DNA of 64,000 bases from Acinetobacter sp. GSS19 (GTDB lineage Bacteria > Pseudomonadota > Gammaproteobacteria > Pseudomonadales > Moraxellaceae). Shown piece by piece: positions 18,968 through 27,902 of this stretch. Below the pieces are notes generated by a model, which saw only the letters and a list, made by a program, of their open reading frames with translations, was not told the origin of the DNA and did no database searches. How positions within the stretch are numbered: the stretch's first letter is position 1; every line of letters starts with the position of its first letter. The stretch lies in assembly GCF_028621895.1 (NCBI RefSeq), contig NZ_CP117520.1:434001-498000 (forward strand). Direction: 5' to 3'. Both the position numbers and the translations under genes were made by a program.

Positions 18968-19297
18968 TTAGATGTTATTTAAGGTGCCTTCAGGCAAGAC
19001 TGAAATCACGCTGGCACGCTGGATTTTGACCTCTACGCCATGGCTCAATTCAACTGCAGCGAAGTCACCTTCAATCTTGGTAATTTTACCCATTAAACCA
19101 CCTGCAAATACCACTTCACTGCCTACACCCAGGCTTTCCACCAAAGTACGGTGCTCTTTGGCACGTTTTGCTTGTGGACGCCAGATCAAGAAGTAGAAGA
19201 TTGCAACGAATGCTGCAATCATCAGCAGGTTTGCTACCAGACTTGGTTGTTGAGCAGCTTCGCCAGCAGCGTGAGCAGTAGAAATAAACAGGCTCAT
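18968..19297 (-). CDS. yajC: preprotein translocase subunit YajC
   Basis: Small accessory subunit of the SecDF-YajC complex. The 109-residue protein has a membrane helix at about 20-40, followed by the family core RPQAKRAKEHRTLVESL and a small beta domain (VVFAGGLMGKITKIEGDF). An AGGA site lies before the ATG. The gene is separated from tgt by about 100 bases. Confidence 0.97.
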   Translation of the reverse strand: MSLFISTAHAAGEAAQQPSLVANLLMIAAFVAIFYFLIWRPQAKRAKEHRTLVESLGVGSEVVFAGGLMGKITKIEGDFAAVELSHGVEVKIQRASVISVLPEGTLNNI

Positions 19298-19399
19298 TTT
19301 ATATTCCTAAATTTAACTAAAATTGTCGTCAAAGGATGACGTGATTCGACTTGTTCTGCAATTTACCCTGTCTTTGCGTTGAGCGCAAATTTGCCCGGA

Positions 19400-20542
<1,143 letters not shown>

Positions 20543-20651
20543 TCAAGGCGAAAAAACAGTTCGCTGATTAATTTCTGTCAAAGAGCGTTATTGTCCTTGA
20601 TTCTGCCCCCGAGTGCCACTGTTAAATGTAAGCGCCCGGTAAATTTTCAGC

Positions 20652-20677
20652 AGAGAAAAAGCGCCTGAAAGGCGCTT
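20652..20677 (-). terminator. intrinsic terminator after lemA
   Basis: AAGCGCCT at 20659-20666 and its complement at 20670-20677 form a hairpin. On the - strand it is followed by TTTTTCTC, so it ends the queA-DUF3137-lemA transcript before tgt. Confidence 0.85.
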
Positions 20678-20708
20678 GAATTGCATTGCAGATCGGTGGT
20701 GCAGAGCG

Positions 20709-21272
20709 TTAAAAATTAGGACGGTAGTCAAAATTTTGCAGGTTGTTGTCGCGGAAAGAACGGATCGGTTTTTTCCCCGCTGTAACAGTGTTCACGATAT
20801 TGTTTGGGAAAATCTGGATATGATTGTTAAATAATTCAACATTGCGGTTGAAAATACTAATCGCCGCGCTGACATTCTCATTCTGCTCATCAATTTCGTT
20901 CATCATGCGCAGATAGACTTCATTGGCTTTCAGTTCAGGATAATTCTCGACCACTACATGCAGGCTTTGCATCAGTTCTTTATTGAGCGACTCGATGCGT
21001 TGTAACTGTGAAATATCGGTGTTGTCCAGATTCAACGTCATGATTTGCTGGCGTAACTCGGTGACTTTTTCCAGTGTGCCTTTTTCAAAACCGGCATATT
21101 GTTCCACCAGTGGTGCCAGGCCGTCCAGCACTTTGACTTTCTGGCGTTCATAGGTGGCGACATCCGCCCAGGCACGCTGTGTCGCGTTGTGATGACGAAT
21201 AATATTGTTACGAATCACGATGGCTGCAATGCCAAATGCCAGCATCAGCAGCAAGAAAATGATTAGCCCCAT
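20709..21272 (-). CDS. lemA: LemA family protein
   Basis: Membrane-anchored all-helical protein of the LemA family, whose function is still poorly defined. The 187-residue protein has an N-terminal membrane anchor (about 3-21), then the conserved NATQRAWADVATYERQKVKVL segment (split here as NATQRAWADVATYERQ then KVKVL), long amphipathic helices, and the C-terminal YPELKANEVYLRMMNEIDEQ and FNRNVELFN motifs. The ribosome binding site GAGG is well placed. It lies 20 bases downstream of a DUF3137 gene, a common pairing. Confidence 0.93.
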   Translation of the reverse strand: MGLIIFLLLMLAFGIAAIVIRNNIIRHHNATQRAWADVATYERQKVKVLDGLAPLVEQYAGFEKGTLEKVTELRQQIMTLNLDNTDISQLQRIESLNKELMQSLHVVVENYPELKANEVYLRMMNEIDEQNENVSAAISIFNRNVELFNNHIQIFPNNIVNTVTAGKKPIRSFRDNNLQNFDYRPNF

Positions 21273-21292
21273 AAAAAAACCTCGATGTATCG

Positions 21293-22321
21293 TTATTTTA
21301 AAAACGCGATTAAGTCGCGTTGTAAGTTCTCATATTCCGCCAGACGGAAAGTCCGCAAATGGCCGCGCAATTTGGAAATATCATCGATATTCTGCGCTTT
21401 TGTGGCAATTTTAAAAAGATCCTGCTCACCCAAAAAGCATAACACTTGCTGTTCCGGGTGCAGGAGTAAATCGCCGGAACGTGTTGCAAACAATTGATCG
21501 AGACGCAGTACCATCGCGGGAGTCAGTGTTTTGGCCAGCTGCAGGGGATCGGCACCAAAAATCCGTAATTTCTGGTTGATTTGGATGTCGCTGGTATGCC
21601 AGTCATGCAGGTACGGAAACTCAAATGTTTTGCGGGAAGACGTGACGGCCAAACCTTGTGCAGCGACCTGAAAAATAAACACGCCCCAAAGATCTTTATG
21701 AACTTCTTTGACTTTGGTTTCGTTGCCGTTCCGATCCCGCACGCGGATTTCATTGACGAAATGATATTGAAATAGCAGTACGGGGTATTGCTGTCCCTGA
21801 TCATCAGTCCAGACAGTGCTGGCATAGACGGGAATGGTGTTTGACACCTGACCCTGCTGAAAGAGGGGGAACAGATTTTTCAGATAGGACTGAAAGAGAG
21901 AGGGTTGTACCGGAATGCTGATATGTGCGGGTGTCTGGTAAAACTGCAAACTATATTTTTGAGTAATAGTTTGTTGCTCAAGAAACTCGATGACCTCAGC
22001 AATCGGCATGCTCTGTTCATAAGTGAGATAGCTGTAGAATCCAAGGCCAAGTGCCAGCCAGAAGGCCAGATGTGACGGGAGACCTGCTGGTAGAATCCAG
22101 ATACTGAGTAAACAACATCCTGCAATCACAGCCAGCAGGATGGGAAGCACATTGTCAAAACGTAGCTGATTATCTGTCCCCCAAGGATGTAAACCTTCCA
22201 AAAGTTCTTGATGGGATTGCGCTTGTTCGCCTAGTTCCCAAAGCCGAGCGACATTTTGCATGACTCGCTGGTTCTTTCTGCGACGCAGGTGAATCGTGCG
22301 CTTGATATCGTCGATCGGCAT
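21293..22321 (-). CDS. DUF3137-type membrane protein, LemA partner
   Basis: Protein of unknown function, 342 residues, next to lemA. Two hydrophobic segments lie at about 58-98 (VLPILLAVIAGCCLLSIWIL and then HLAFWLALGLGFYSYL). They are preceded by a basic N-terminus and followed by a soluble domain of about 240 residues containing VRDRNGNETKVKEVHKDLWG. The paired-helix topology and lemA adjacency fit DUF3137, which I assign by pattern rather than by search. It starts 8 bases after the queA stop with no strong ribosome binding site, suggesting coupling to queA translation. Confidence 0.7.
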   Translation of the reverse strand: MPIDDIKRTIHLRRRKNQRVMQNVARLWELGEQAQSHQELLEGLHPWGTDNQLRFDNVLPILLAVIAGCCLLSIWILPAGLPSHLAFWLALGLGFYSYLTYEQSMPIAEVIEFLEQQTITQKYSLQFYQTPAHISIPVQPSLFQSYLKNLFPLFQQGQVSNTIPVYASTVWTDDQGQQYPVLLFQYHFVNEIRVRDRNGNETKVKEVHKDLWGVFIFQVAAQGLAVTSSRKTFEFPYLHDWHTSDIQINQKLRIFGADPLQLAKTLTPAMVLRLDQLFATRSGDLLLHPEQQVLCFLGEQDLFKIATKAQNIDDISKLRGHLRTFRLAEYENLQRDLIAFLK

Positions 22322-22329
22322 GAGGGTAC

Positions 22330-23361
22330 TCAGACTTTATCGATCAGCATGGCATCGCCATAACTGAAGAAGCGATAGCGTTCGGCCACAGCATGTTCAT
22401 ATGCACGTAAGATGTTGTCCCGGCTAGAGAGTGCTGAAACCAGCATGAGCAGGGTAGACTCCGGTAAATGAAAATTGGTGATCAGACGATCCACCACCTT
22501 AAACTCATAACCTGGATAAATAAAAATTTGTGTATCTCCACTCCAAGCCGCAAGTTCACCCCCATGCGCTTGTGCGGCACTTTCTACAGCACGGGTTGCA
22601 GTAGTACCCACAGCGATCACCTTGTTGCCACGTGCTTTGGCAGCACGAATTTTTTCTACGGCTGTTTCAGGTACTTGACACCATTCGCTGTGCATGACGT
22701 GATTGGCAATATCATCGGTACGTACCGGCATAAACGTACCGGCACCCACATGTAAAGTCACGAAGGTTTGTTCGATGCCTTTGTTTTGCAGTGCGGTCAG
22801 TAATGCTTCATCGAAATGCAAGCTGGCAGTGGGTGCAGCCACACTGGCGATTTTAGTCGGATCATGAAATACCGTCTGATAGCGCTCAGTATCAATCGCT
22901 TCCGCTTCGCGATTGAAATAAGGTGGGATCGGCAGTTGACCATATTGATCTAGCACATCGAGAATGGGTTGTGAAAATTCTACGATATACAGATTTTCAT
23001 GACGGCCCTGTACGGTCACTTTGATGGCATCCGGGCCAATAAATAATTCTACCCCGGCTTTTGGGGAGTTGCTGGCTTTGATATGACAATGGGCAACATG
23101 CTGATCTAGCAGGCGTTCTACCAAAACTTCAACTGCACCGCCACTGGCTCGTTTCCCTTTTAGGCGTGCTTTCATAACTTTTGTGTCATTCAAGACTAAA
23201 AGGTCACCCGGATTTAACAGCTCAACTAGATCTTTAAAGAGCAGGTCGTGATACTGACCTGTCGCATCAAGATGCAGCAGGCGAGACGCGCTGCGTTCTG
23301 CAAGGGGATAACGTGCAATAAGTTCGTCCGGAAGATCAAAGCTAAAATCAGAAAGTTGCAT
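22330..23361 (-). CDS. queA: S-adenosylmethionine:tRNA ribosyltransferase-isomerase QueA
   Basis: Builds epoxyqueuosine on tRNA after Tgt acts. The 343-residue protein begins [20 protein letters not shown], typical of QueA. It contains [23 protein letters not shown] and the C-terminal [17 protein letters not shown] block. It heads a - strand cluster of queA, DUF3137 and lemA, then a terminator, then tgt. In many gammaproteobacteria queA and tgt are directly adjacent, so the lemA pair is an insertion into that order. Confidence 0.98.
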   Translation of the reverse strand: MQLSDFSFDLPDELIARYPLAERSASRLLHLDATGQYHDLLFKDLVELLNPGDLLVLNDTKVMKARLKGKRASGGAVEVLVERLLDQHVAHCHIKASNSPKAGVELFIGPDAIKVTVQGRHENLYIVEFSQPILDVLDQYGQLPIPPYFNREAEAIDTERYQTVFHDPTKIASVAAPTASLHFDEALLTALQNKGIEQTFVTLHVGAGTFMPVRTDDIANHVMHSEWCQVPETAVEKIRAAKARGNKVIAVGTTATRAVESAAQAHGGELAAWSGDTQIFIYPGYEFKVVDRLITNFHLPESTLLMLVSALSSRDNILRAYEHAVAERYRFFSYGDAMLIDKV

Positions 23362-23495
23362 GATTTTGATAGGGAATAGAGCAGAAAATTATCCGGCATT
23401 ATAAACATTTCCCTTTAAAAACGGCGGATTTGCTGATTTTTAGTACAAAAATAGTCTTTATGGTTTAAAAGTAATCAACTGGTATTGTGTTGTGA

Positions 23496-23523
23496 TTGAC
23501 AGTGAAAAAAAACCGAGTATTAT
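23496..23523 (+). promoter_or_regulatory. sigma-70 promoter of the tRNA-Leu gene
   Basis: Perfect TTGACA at 23496-23501, 16-base spacer, TATTAT at 23518-23523. The tRNA begins 28 bases downstream. Confidence 0.8.
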
Positions 23524-23551
23524 ACGCATCACAAGCTACAAACCTTCTCTT

Positions 23552-23638
23552 CCCGAGGTGGTGAAATTGGTAGACGCGGCGGACTCAAAATCCGCTGTCA
23601 GAGATGACGTGTCGGTTCGAGTCCGACCCTCGGGACCA
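23552..23638 (+). tRNA. tRNA-Leu (anticodon CAA)
   Basis: An 87-base class II tRNA with encoded CCA. The acceptor stem pairs CCCGAGG (23552-23558) with CCTCGGG (23628-23634), followed by A and CCA. The anticodon stem GCGGA/TCCGC encloses the loop CTCAAAA, giving CAA, which reads UUG. A long variable arm and the GGTTCGAGTCC T-arm are present. Its 3' half is the attachment site of the downstream island: 36 bases are duplicated at 26332. Confidence 0.97.
23598..23633 (+). repeat. attL-like direct repeat inside tRNA-Leu
   Basis: This 36-base stretch from the variable arm to the acceptor stem is repeated exactly at 26332-26367. The repeat then continues as ACCA after loss of one G in the distal copy. 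Integration into the 3' end of a tRNA with duplication is the standard outcome of tyrosine-integrase elements. Confidence 0.9.
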
Positions 23639-23647
23639 AGATTCAAG

Positions 23648-23685
23648 AAACCCTAAACTGGTATGAAAGGTTTAGGGTTTTTTAT
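23648..23685 (+). terminator. intrinsic terminator after tRNA-Leu
   Basis: AAACCCTAAAC at 23648-23658 pairs with its complement at 23670-23680 and is followed by six T residues. Confidence 0.88.
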
Positions 23686-23770
23686 TGCCTGTAATTCAAT
23701 GGCTTACCGCAAATTCCAGAGATTCTTCTACATTCTACTTACCCAAAAATGGGTAGGTTGCAGACAATAA

Positions 23771-23791
23771 TGAGTACCCGTATAAGTACCC
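23771..23791 (+). repeat. paired GTACCC motifs near attL (possible integrase arm sites)
   Basis: TGAGTACCC at 23771-23779 and AAGTACCC at 23784-23791 form a direct pair spaced by about 13 bases, lying just before the integrase start. A matching pair occurs near the distal att site. The arrangement suggests arm-type binding sites of the lost integrase. This is inference from position and repetition. Confidence 0.5.
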
Positions 23792-23823
23792 AGAGATATT
23801 TTGGGTTCTTATTCTGGAAGCTC

Positions 23824-24091
23824 ATGGCAAAGACTATAAAACCATTAACAGCATCTCAAGTTGAAGCAGCTAAACCAAAAGACAAAGACTACAATCTCTT
23901 CGACGGCGCTGGGCTGTATTTAAGAGTTAGACCATCAGGCAGTAAGACTTGGGTTTTTAGCTACTGCACGGCATTAGGTAAAACTCATAAAATTACGATA
24001 GGGAGTTACCCTGAAATTAAGTTAGCCTTCGCTAGAGATAAACGAAGTGAATATCGTAGGTATCTAGCTGAGGGAGTAGATCTGCACGAGG
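23824..24091 (+). pseudogene. P4-type tyrosine integrase, N-terminal stump only
   Basis: Begins with an ATG at 23824 (an upstream in-frame start at 23749 would run through the arm motifs). It encodes about 89 residues: MAKTIKPLTASQVEAAKPKD, then LFDGAGLYLRVRPSGSKTWVF and KITIGSYPEIKLAFAR. This is the DUF4102-type arm-binding domain at the N-terminus of P4-like integrases, which are normally about 400 residues. Reading is cut at 24092 by the IS3 element, where translation would add about 15 IS-encoded residues. The catalytic R-H-R-Y domain is absent from the window. Confidence 0.88.
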
Positions 24092-24126
24092 TGGACTGCT
24101 CCCAGTATCCTAGACATGAGACCGCC

Positions 24127-24933
24127 TCATTTTGAAGCTGTCTCAAATGCTTCTGGGCTCATCCCATCGAGATGCGAATGACGCCTGATTCGATTGTAAA
24201 ACATCTCGATATAATCAAACACATCCGCACGGGCCATTTCTCGTGTTTTATAGATCCTCTTTTTAATTCTTTCCTTCTTTAAACTACTAAAAAAGGATTC
24301 AGCAACAGCATTGTCCCAACAGTTTCCACGACGACTCATACTCGGAACTAAATTATGCTTTTGACAGAATTTCTGCCAGTCTCCGCTACTGTATTGTGAG
24401 CCTTGGTCTGAGTGTATGATCACAGGTTCATTGGGTCTGCGTCGCCATACCGCCATTAAAAGTGCATCCAAAACGATATCCTTGGCAAGCGTAGGTTTCA
24501 TTGACCAACCGATGACTTTCCTTGAATATAAATCGAGAACCACAGCCAGATATAACCAGCCTTGCCAAGTACGGATGTAGGTAATATCAGTCACCCAGGA
24601 AGTATCAGGGGTGCTCACAGCGAACTCTCGATTTAAGTGATTTGGTGGCACAATCGGAGGACGGCCACAACCATAACTTTTATGCTTTTTATATCCTCGA
24701 ACAGCGGCAATGCCATTGTTCTTCATGATCTTCAGCACACGATTGGGGCCACAGCTTTCACCTAGCTCTTTAAGATCCAGCGTGATGCGACGATAACCAT
24801 AGATGCCATAACTGGCATCATAAGAAGAGCGGATCAGTTGTAATAACCGTTTGTCTTCAATTGTTCTGCCTGATTCGGGTTCATGTAGCCAGGCGTAATA
24901 GCCAGCACGAGCAATCTTAAGAACCCGACACAT
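24127..24933 (-). CDS. IS3-family transposase OrfB (copy 1)
   Basis: Integrase-core part of the transposase, 268 residues as an open frame. The DDE triad is visible as VTDITY, IHSDQGSQY and AVAESFFSSLKKE. An HTH_21-type region with YGYRRI precedes it. It is normally produced as OrfAB by -1 frameshifting at the T6 (A6 on the coding strand) run at 25015-25020. Identical in sequence to the copy 2 product. Confidence 0.95.
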   Translation of the reverse strand: MCRVLKIARAGYYAWLHEPESGRTIEDKRLLQLIRSSYDASYGIYGYRRITLDLKELGESCGPNRVLKIMKNNGIAAVRGYKKHKSYGCGRPPIVPPNHLNREFAVSTPDTSWVTDITYIRTWQGWLYLAVVLDLYSRKVIGWSMKPTLAKDIVLDALLMAVWRRRPNEPVIIHSDQGSQYSSGDWQKFCQKHNLVPSMSRRGNCWDNAVAESFFSSLKKERIKKRIYKTREMARADVFDYIEMFYNRIRRHSHLDGMSPEAFETASK

Positions 24934-24980
24934 CGTTTTAATCTTAAATTGATGGCTGTACTCAAGGATAAACTGATACT

Positions 24981-25265
24981 TTACTCGGGCAGGCTTGCAA
25001 AGTACCTTGCGGCCTTTTTTAAGATATCTCGCTCTTCTTCAGTTTGCTTAAGCTGACTTTTAAGACGAAGGATCTCTTTCTTTGCTTCGAGTAGTTCATG
25101 TTCATCAGGGTTGTTGCGTAAAGGCTGTACGGCCTTTAGCCATTTATAAATGCTGTGCTGTGATACACCTAAACGTTCAGCCACATCAGTGACAGAATAT
25201 CCACGTTCGGTAATCAATTTAACAGCTTCATCTTTAAATTCTGGGGTGTATCGTTGTCCACTCAT
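24981..25265 (-). CDS. IS3-family transposase OrfA (copy 1)
   Basis: DNA-binding half, 94 residues: RYTPEFKDEAVKLITERG, then a helix-turn-helix (VTDVAERLGVSQHSIYKWLK) and a C-terminal leucine zipper (EAKKEILRLKSQLKQTEEE). The slippery run for frameshifting into orfB lies near its end. An ribosome binding site GGAGAG precedes the ATG. Confidence 0.95.
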   Translation of the reverse strand: MSGQRYTPEFKDEAVKLITERGYSVTDVAERLGVSQHSIYKWLKAVQPLRNNPDEHELLEAKKEILRLKSQLKQTEEERDILKKAARYFASLPE

Positions 25266-25326
25266 AATGTTCTCTCCTATGCAAAAAGAATAGACGAAAT
25301 TTGTCTAGGAGAGTGGTGGCAGTCCA

Positions 25327-26061
25327 CAGATACCTGTCAAACCAGCAGATACTTCACCTATAGAAAATACTGGATTGTCTCAAAGTGTAGAGCAGGAGAT
25401 TGTGCAGGCTCCTCAACCCGTGCCAATGGATCCTTCTTTAGGTGTTTATGGTGATGCCAATATTCAAAACTTACCTTCCATTGAATTGGGTGAAGCCATT
25501 AAAGAATTTATGCCTACACAAACAGACATTTTAAATACAGGGGTTCGTTGGAACTATCAAGCAAACAACCCACATGTGATCTGGTTGGATAAGACTCATG
25601 TTCAAGACTATGACTATTCCAGAAAAGGGGTGATGAGGATTAATGTCCAGGGTAGAGTGGCTAAAATACTGGCAGAGCGTGAATACGAACTACCTTGGGC
25701 GGTGATGTATAAATCCTCTAGGGATCCTAAATTCGGCGTTGAAGCAATTCAATTTTTCCCAGGAATGCCAGGAATAGAGCAAGAACATAGAAACTCTTGG
25801 AGTTGTTTTGGTGAAAAATTCCGTGACTGTGACTTTGATCCTTTAGCTTCGCTTGCGCAAGCGGGAATAGCTTTTACCAAAGTATGTGAAGACCCTACAG
25901 ATGGAGCCAATTATACAAATGTATATGAGTTAAGTTCGTTAGGTAAAGTTAATGTGTTTGCAGCATATTCACTGTCTACTGGCTCAGGGGGAGCTACTGC
26001 TGATTTTACACTCTACCCTAATATTACCAGGGAACAGGCGTGTTCAATGTTAAATCCATGA
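25327..26061 (+). pseudogene. orphan gene of the island, 5' end removed by the IS
   Basis: The frame is open from the IS edge to the stop, giving about 244 residues; the first usable start is a TTG at 25375 (228 residues) without a convincing ribosome binding site. I do not recognise the family. A Pro/Ser/Thr-rich stretch (about the first 45 residues) resembles a linker. It is followed by a compact domain with GVRWNYQANNPHVIWLD, RINVQGRVAKILAERE and a C-terminal ELSSLGKVNVFAAYSLSTGSG segment. It has three scattered Cys residues and no transmembrane helix in what remains. The linker-like start suggests that a signal peptide or lipoprotein signal was lost with the 5' end. It is the only non-mobile gene of the island. 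Confidence 0.6.
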
Positions 26062-26331
26062 TGAACTACCTCTACTCTTAGTGCTATTTGACGATTTGTA
26101 ATTGAATTGATTTATATGAAGAGGAGTGCTTTCAGTATCCTTGAATGTTGATAGCCTCTTCTTTAAATTCTCGCGTAATAGGTAGGGATTCTATAGTCTC
26201 GCTTAAGGTGGGTTAATTCTTAACAAAAAGTGTCTGTTGATTAAATAATGATCGATTGACTCATCTTGTTAAATGAGTACCCAGTTGAGTACCTGGGGTA
26301 TGTGGATTGGCGTACAACTAACTGATTTTAT
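26062..26331. other. gene-free right arm of the island
   Basis: No convincing gene. AT-rich, with the second pair of GAGTACC motifs just before the distal att copy. After the att copy, about 180 further bases up to the kinase gene also hold no gene. A short palindrome (ATATCTTAA at 26371-26379 with its complement at 26385-26393) abuts the att copy. Confidence 0.6.
26274..26293 (+). repeat. paired GAGTACC motifs near attR
   Basis: TGAGTACCC at 26274-26282 and TGAGTACC at 26286-26293, same orientation and nearly the same spacing as the pair at 23771-23791. Both pairs lie inside the island close to an att copy, as expected for integrase arm sites. Confidence 0.5.
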
Positions 26332-26367
26332 TCAGAGATGACGTGTCGGTTCGAGTCCGACCCTCGG
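26332..26367 (+). repeat. attR-like copy of the tRNA-Leu 3' end
   Basis: Exact 36-base copy of 23598-23633, followed by ACCA with one G deleted from the acceptor stem sequence. It marks the distal boundary of the island. It cannot form a tRNA because the 5' half is missing. Confidence 0.9.
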
Positions 26368-26549
26368 ACCATATCTTAAGTTCTTTAAGATATGTTAAAA
26401 ACCCTAAATTTTAAATCAAAAATCTTCCAAGATAACTCTTGCGTTGATGTTTTTTTATTGTCATTCAGTAAGAAATTTGCAATGCTCTATGAGCCTTATT
26501 GCAATTATCTGTTGTAGAGGTTTTGTTAAGTCACTGGATGAGGGAAAGC

Positions 26550-27836
26550 ATGGGATTAGCCTTATTAGAGATTGGTCAGGCCGATCAGCTCAGTGCATGC
26601 AGACTTTCCCTCCTATTAGGCGTCTTTACTCCGCATAATCAGGTTGAGGGTTTTTTAAACCTGGCGCGTAAAATGCTCTCTGCAGAAAAAGCACTACTTT
26701 TTTTTCATGATGAACCTTATTTCTGGCATGCAGCTCCTAACCAGTTCCATGCTGTACGGGCACAACCAAATACAACGCTTGCGCCTTTCTTTGCGGGTCA
26801 GTTTATGATGGATGAATCACATCCACGCTATGCCGACTTTTGTACCCATTTGCGACAGCTGGGCGTGATCCATCAACGTGCGTTGGCCATAGATTTACAG
26901 AAAGCAGATCATGGTTCTATCGGACAAGTGGTTTTTTTCGATGAGCAGCCTCATCGCTTTAGCGCTGAGCAGAAACAGCTCGTCAGTGAATTTAGTGCGA
27001 GTTTGGTTCCTTATCTGACTCTGAAATTTGAGCATGCAGAATTACAAGACTTGTATGAGCAGCAACGTGCCCTCAATTTTAGTAAGACGAAATTTTTGCA
27101 GGTAATCGCACATGATTTGCGTGCGCCGTTTCATGGTCTGCTAGGGTTTTCCGAGGTGTTGGCTCTGGAACTTGAAACGCTCGATGAACCTGCAATCCAA
27201 AATATCGCTGATTATTTACATGATACTGCGCAGTCGACCTATAACTTGTTAGAAGGCCTGCTGAATTGGGCAATGGCCGAGGGTGGGCGTTTTGTCTATC
27301 ATCCGATTAGTTTTAACCTGAAACAGGTATCAAATATTGTTTGTTCGGTATTGAATTCCTTGGCGGTAAGAAAACATATCCAACTGATTGATCAAGTCCC
27401 TGATGAACTTAAAGTCTTTGCCGATATCAATATGATCACCTCGGTCATTCAAAATCTGGTTTCGAATGCGCTGAAATTTACCCATATGGATGGGAGTGGC
27501 AAGGTGGTGATCTCTGCGCGACAGCGAGAACAGCAGGTCGAGATTATGATTCAAGATACTGGTCTGGGCATGACGGAGGCTCAGCTGGCTAAATTGTTTG
27601 AACCGCAAATTGCGGTCAGCTTTCAGGGAACGGCTGGGGAGAAAGGAACCGGGCTTGGGTTGGTGCTGTGTAAGCGGTTTATTGACCTGAACCATGGGGA
27701 AATTCACGTGACTTCGAAAGAGGGTGAAGGAAGTCTTTTTACGGTGCTGTTGCCTGCTGTACAAGAGAGTGCTCAGTGTCTAAATGATGAACAATCCTCA
27801 GAAAACCAAATCGATCCCTCGGTAAAAATGGCATAA
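26550..27836 (+). CDS. orphan GAF-like sensor histidine kinase
   Basis: Soluble-looking sensor kinase of 428 residues. The ATG at 26550 is chosen because GAGGGA lies just before it; an in-frame start at 26499 lacks a site. Residues 1-160 look like a GAF-type sensor domain. A short coiled linker leads to the H box with His188 (VIAHDLRAPFHGLLGFSEV). The HATPase part shows the N box (NLVSNALKF), G1 (DTGLGM) and G2 (GEKGTGLGL). No transmembrane helix and no response regulator gene are nearby, so its partner is unknown. It is the first chromosomal gene beyond the tRNA-Leu island. Confidence 0.85.
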   Translation: MGLALLEIGQADQLSACRLSLLLGVFTPHNQVEGFLNLARKMLSAEKALLFFHDEPYFWHAAPNQFHAVRAQPNTTLAPFFAGQFMMDESHPRYADFCTHLRQLGVIHQRALAIDLQKADHGSIGQVVFFDEQPHRFSAEQKQLVSEFSASLVPYLTLKFEHAELQDLYEQQRALNFSKTKFLQVIAHDLRAPFHGLLGFSEVLALELETLDEPAIQNIADYLHDTAQSTYNLLEGLLNWAMAEGGRFVYHPISFNLKQVSNIVCSVLNSLAVRKHIQLIDQVPDELKVFADINMITSVIQNLVSNALKFTHMDGSGKVVISARQREQQVEIMIQDTGLGMTEAQLAKLFEPQIAVSFQGTAGEKGTGLGLVLCKRFIDLNHGEIHVTSKEGEGSLFTVLLPAVQESAQCLNDEQSSENQIDPSVKMA

Positions 27837-27902
27837 TTCATTTCCCAAACTCCGTTTTCACCTGCTATAACTACATAAAAATATTCAGGTTAAGGGGGTG
27901 TT

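Larger units (their letters stand above)
24092..25326 (-). mobile_element. IS3-family insertion sequence, copy 1
   Basis: A 1235-bp element with imperfect terminal inverted repeats beginning TGGACTGC and sharing TCCTAGACA about 17 bases in. It carries orfA and orfB in two frames with an A6G slippery run between them, as in IS3-family elements. The encoded proteins are identical to those of copy 2 at 39125-40359, which lies in the opposite orientation. The bases at the two ends (agg and cag) do not match as a 3-bp target duplication, so the flanks have probably been rearranged. Size resembles the Acinetobacter IS1236 type, but identity needs a database check. Confidence 0.93.
23598..26371. mobile_element. 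degenerate tRNA-Leu integrative island
   Basis: About 2.7 kb bounded by the 36-base att duplication. It holds the N-terminal stump of a P4-type tyrosine integrase next to the tRNA end, an IS3-family element on the - strand, one orphan gene without its 5' end, and about 270 bases without a gene. The missing part of the integrase does not continue on the other side of the IS. DNA was therefore lost at the insertion, and the island should no longer be able to excise by itself. Confidence 0.85.

Noticed and set aside
24089..25329. Target-site duplication around IS3 copy 1, or exchanged between copies 1 and 2
   Set aside because: Flanking triplets agg/cag and att/ata do not match within or between copies, nor with the solitary end at 42246.
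25254..25454. 66-codon frame running out of IS3 copy 1 on the + strand
   Set aside because: Same IS-derived start as at 42173, but here it goes out of frame with the orphan gene and stops; no evidence of a product.
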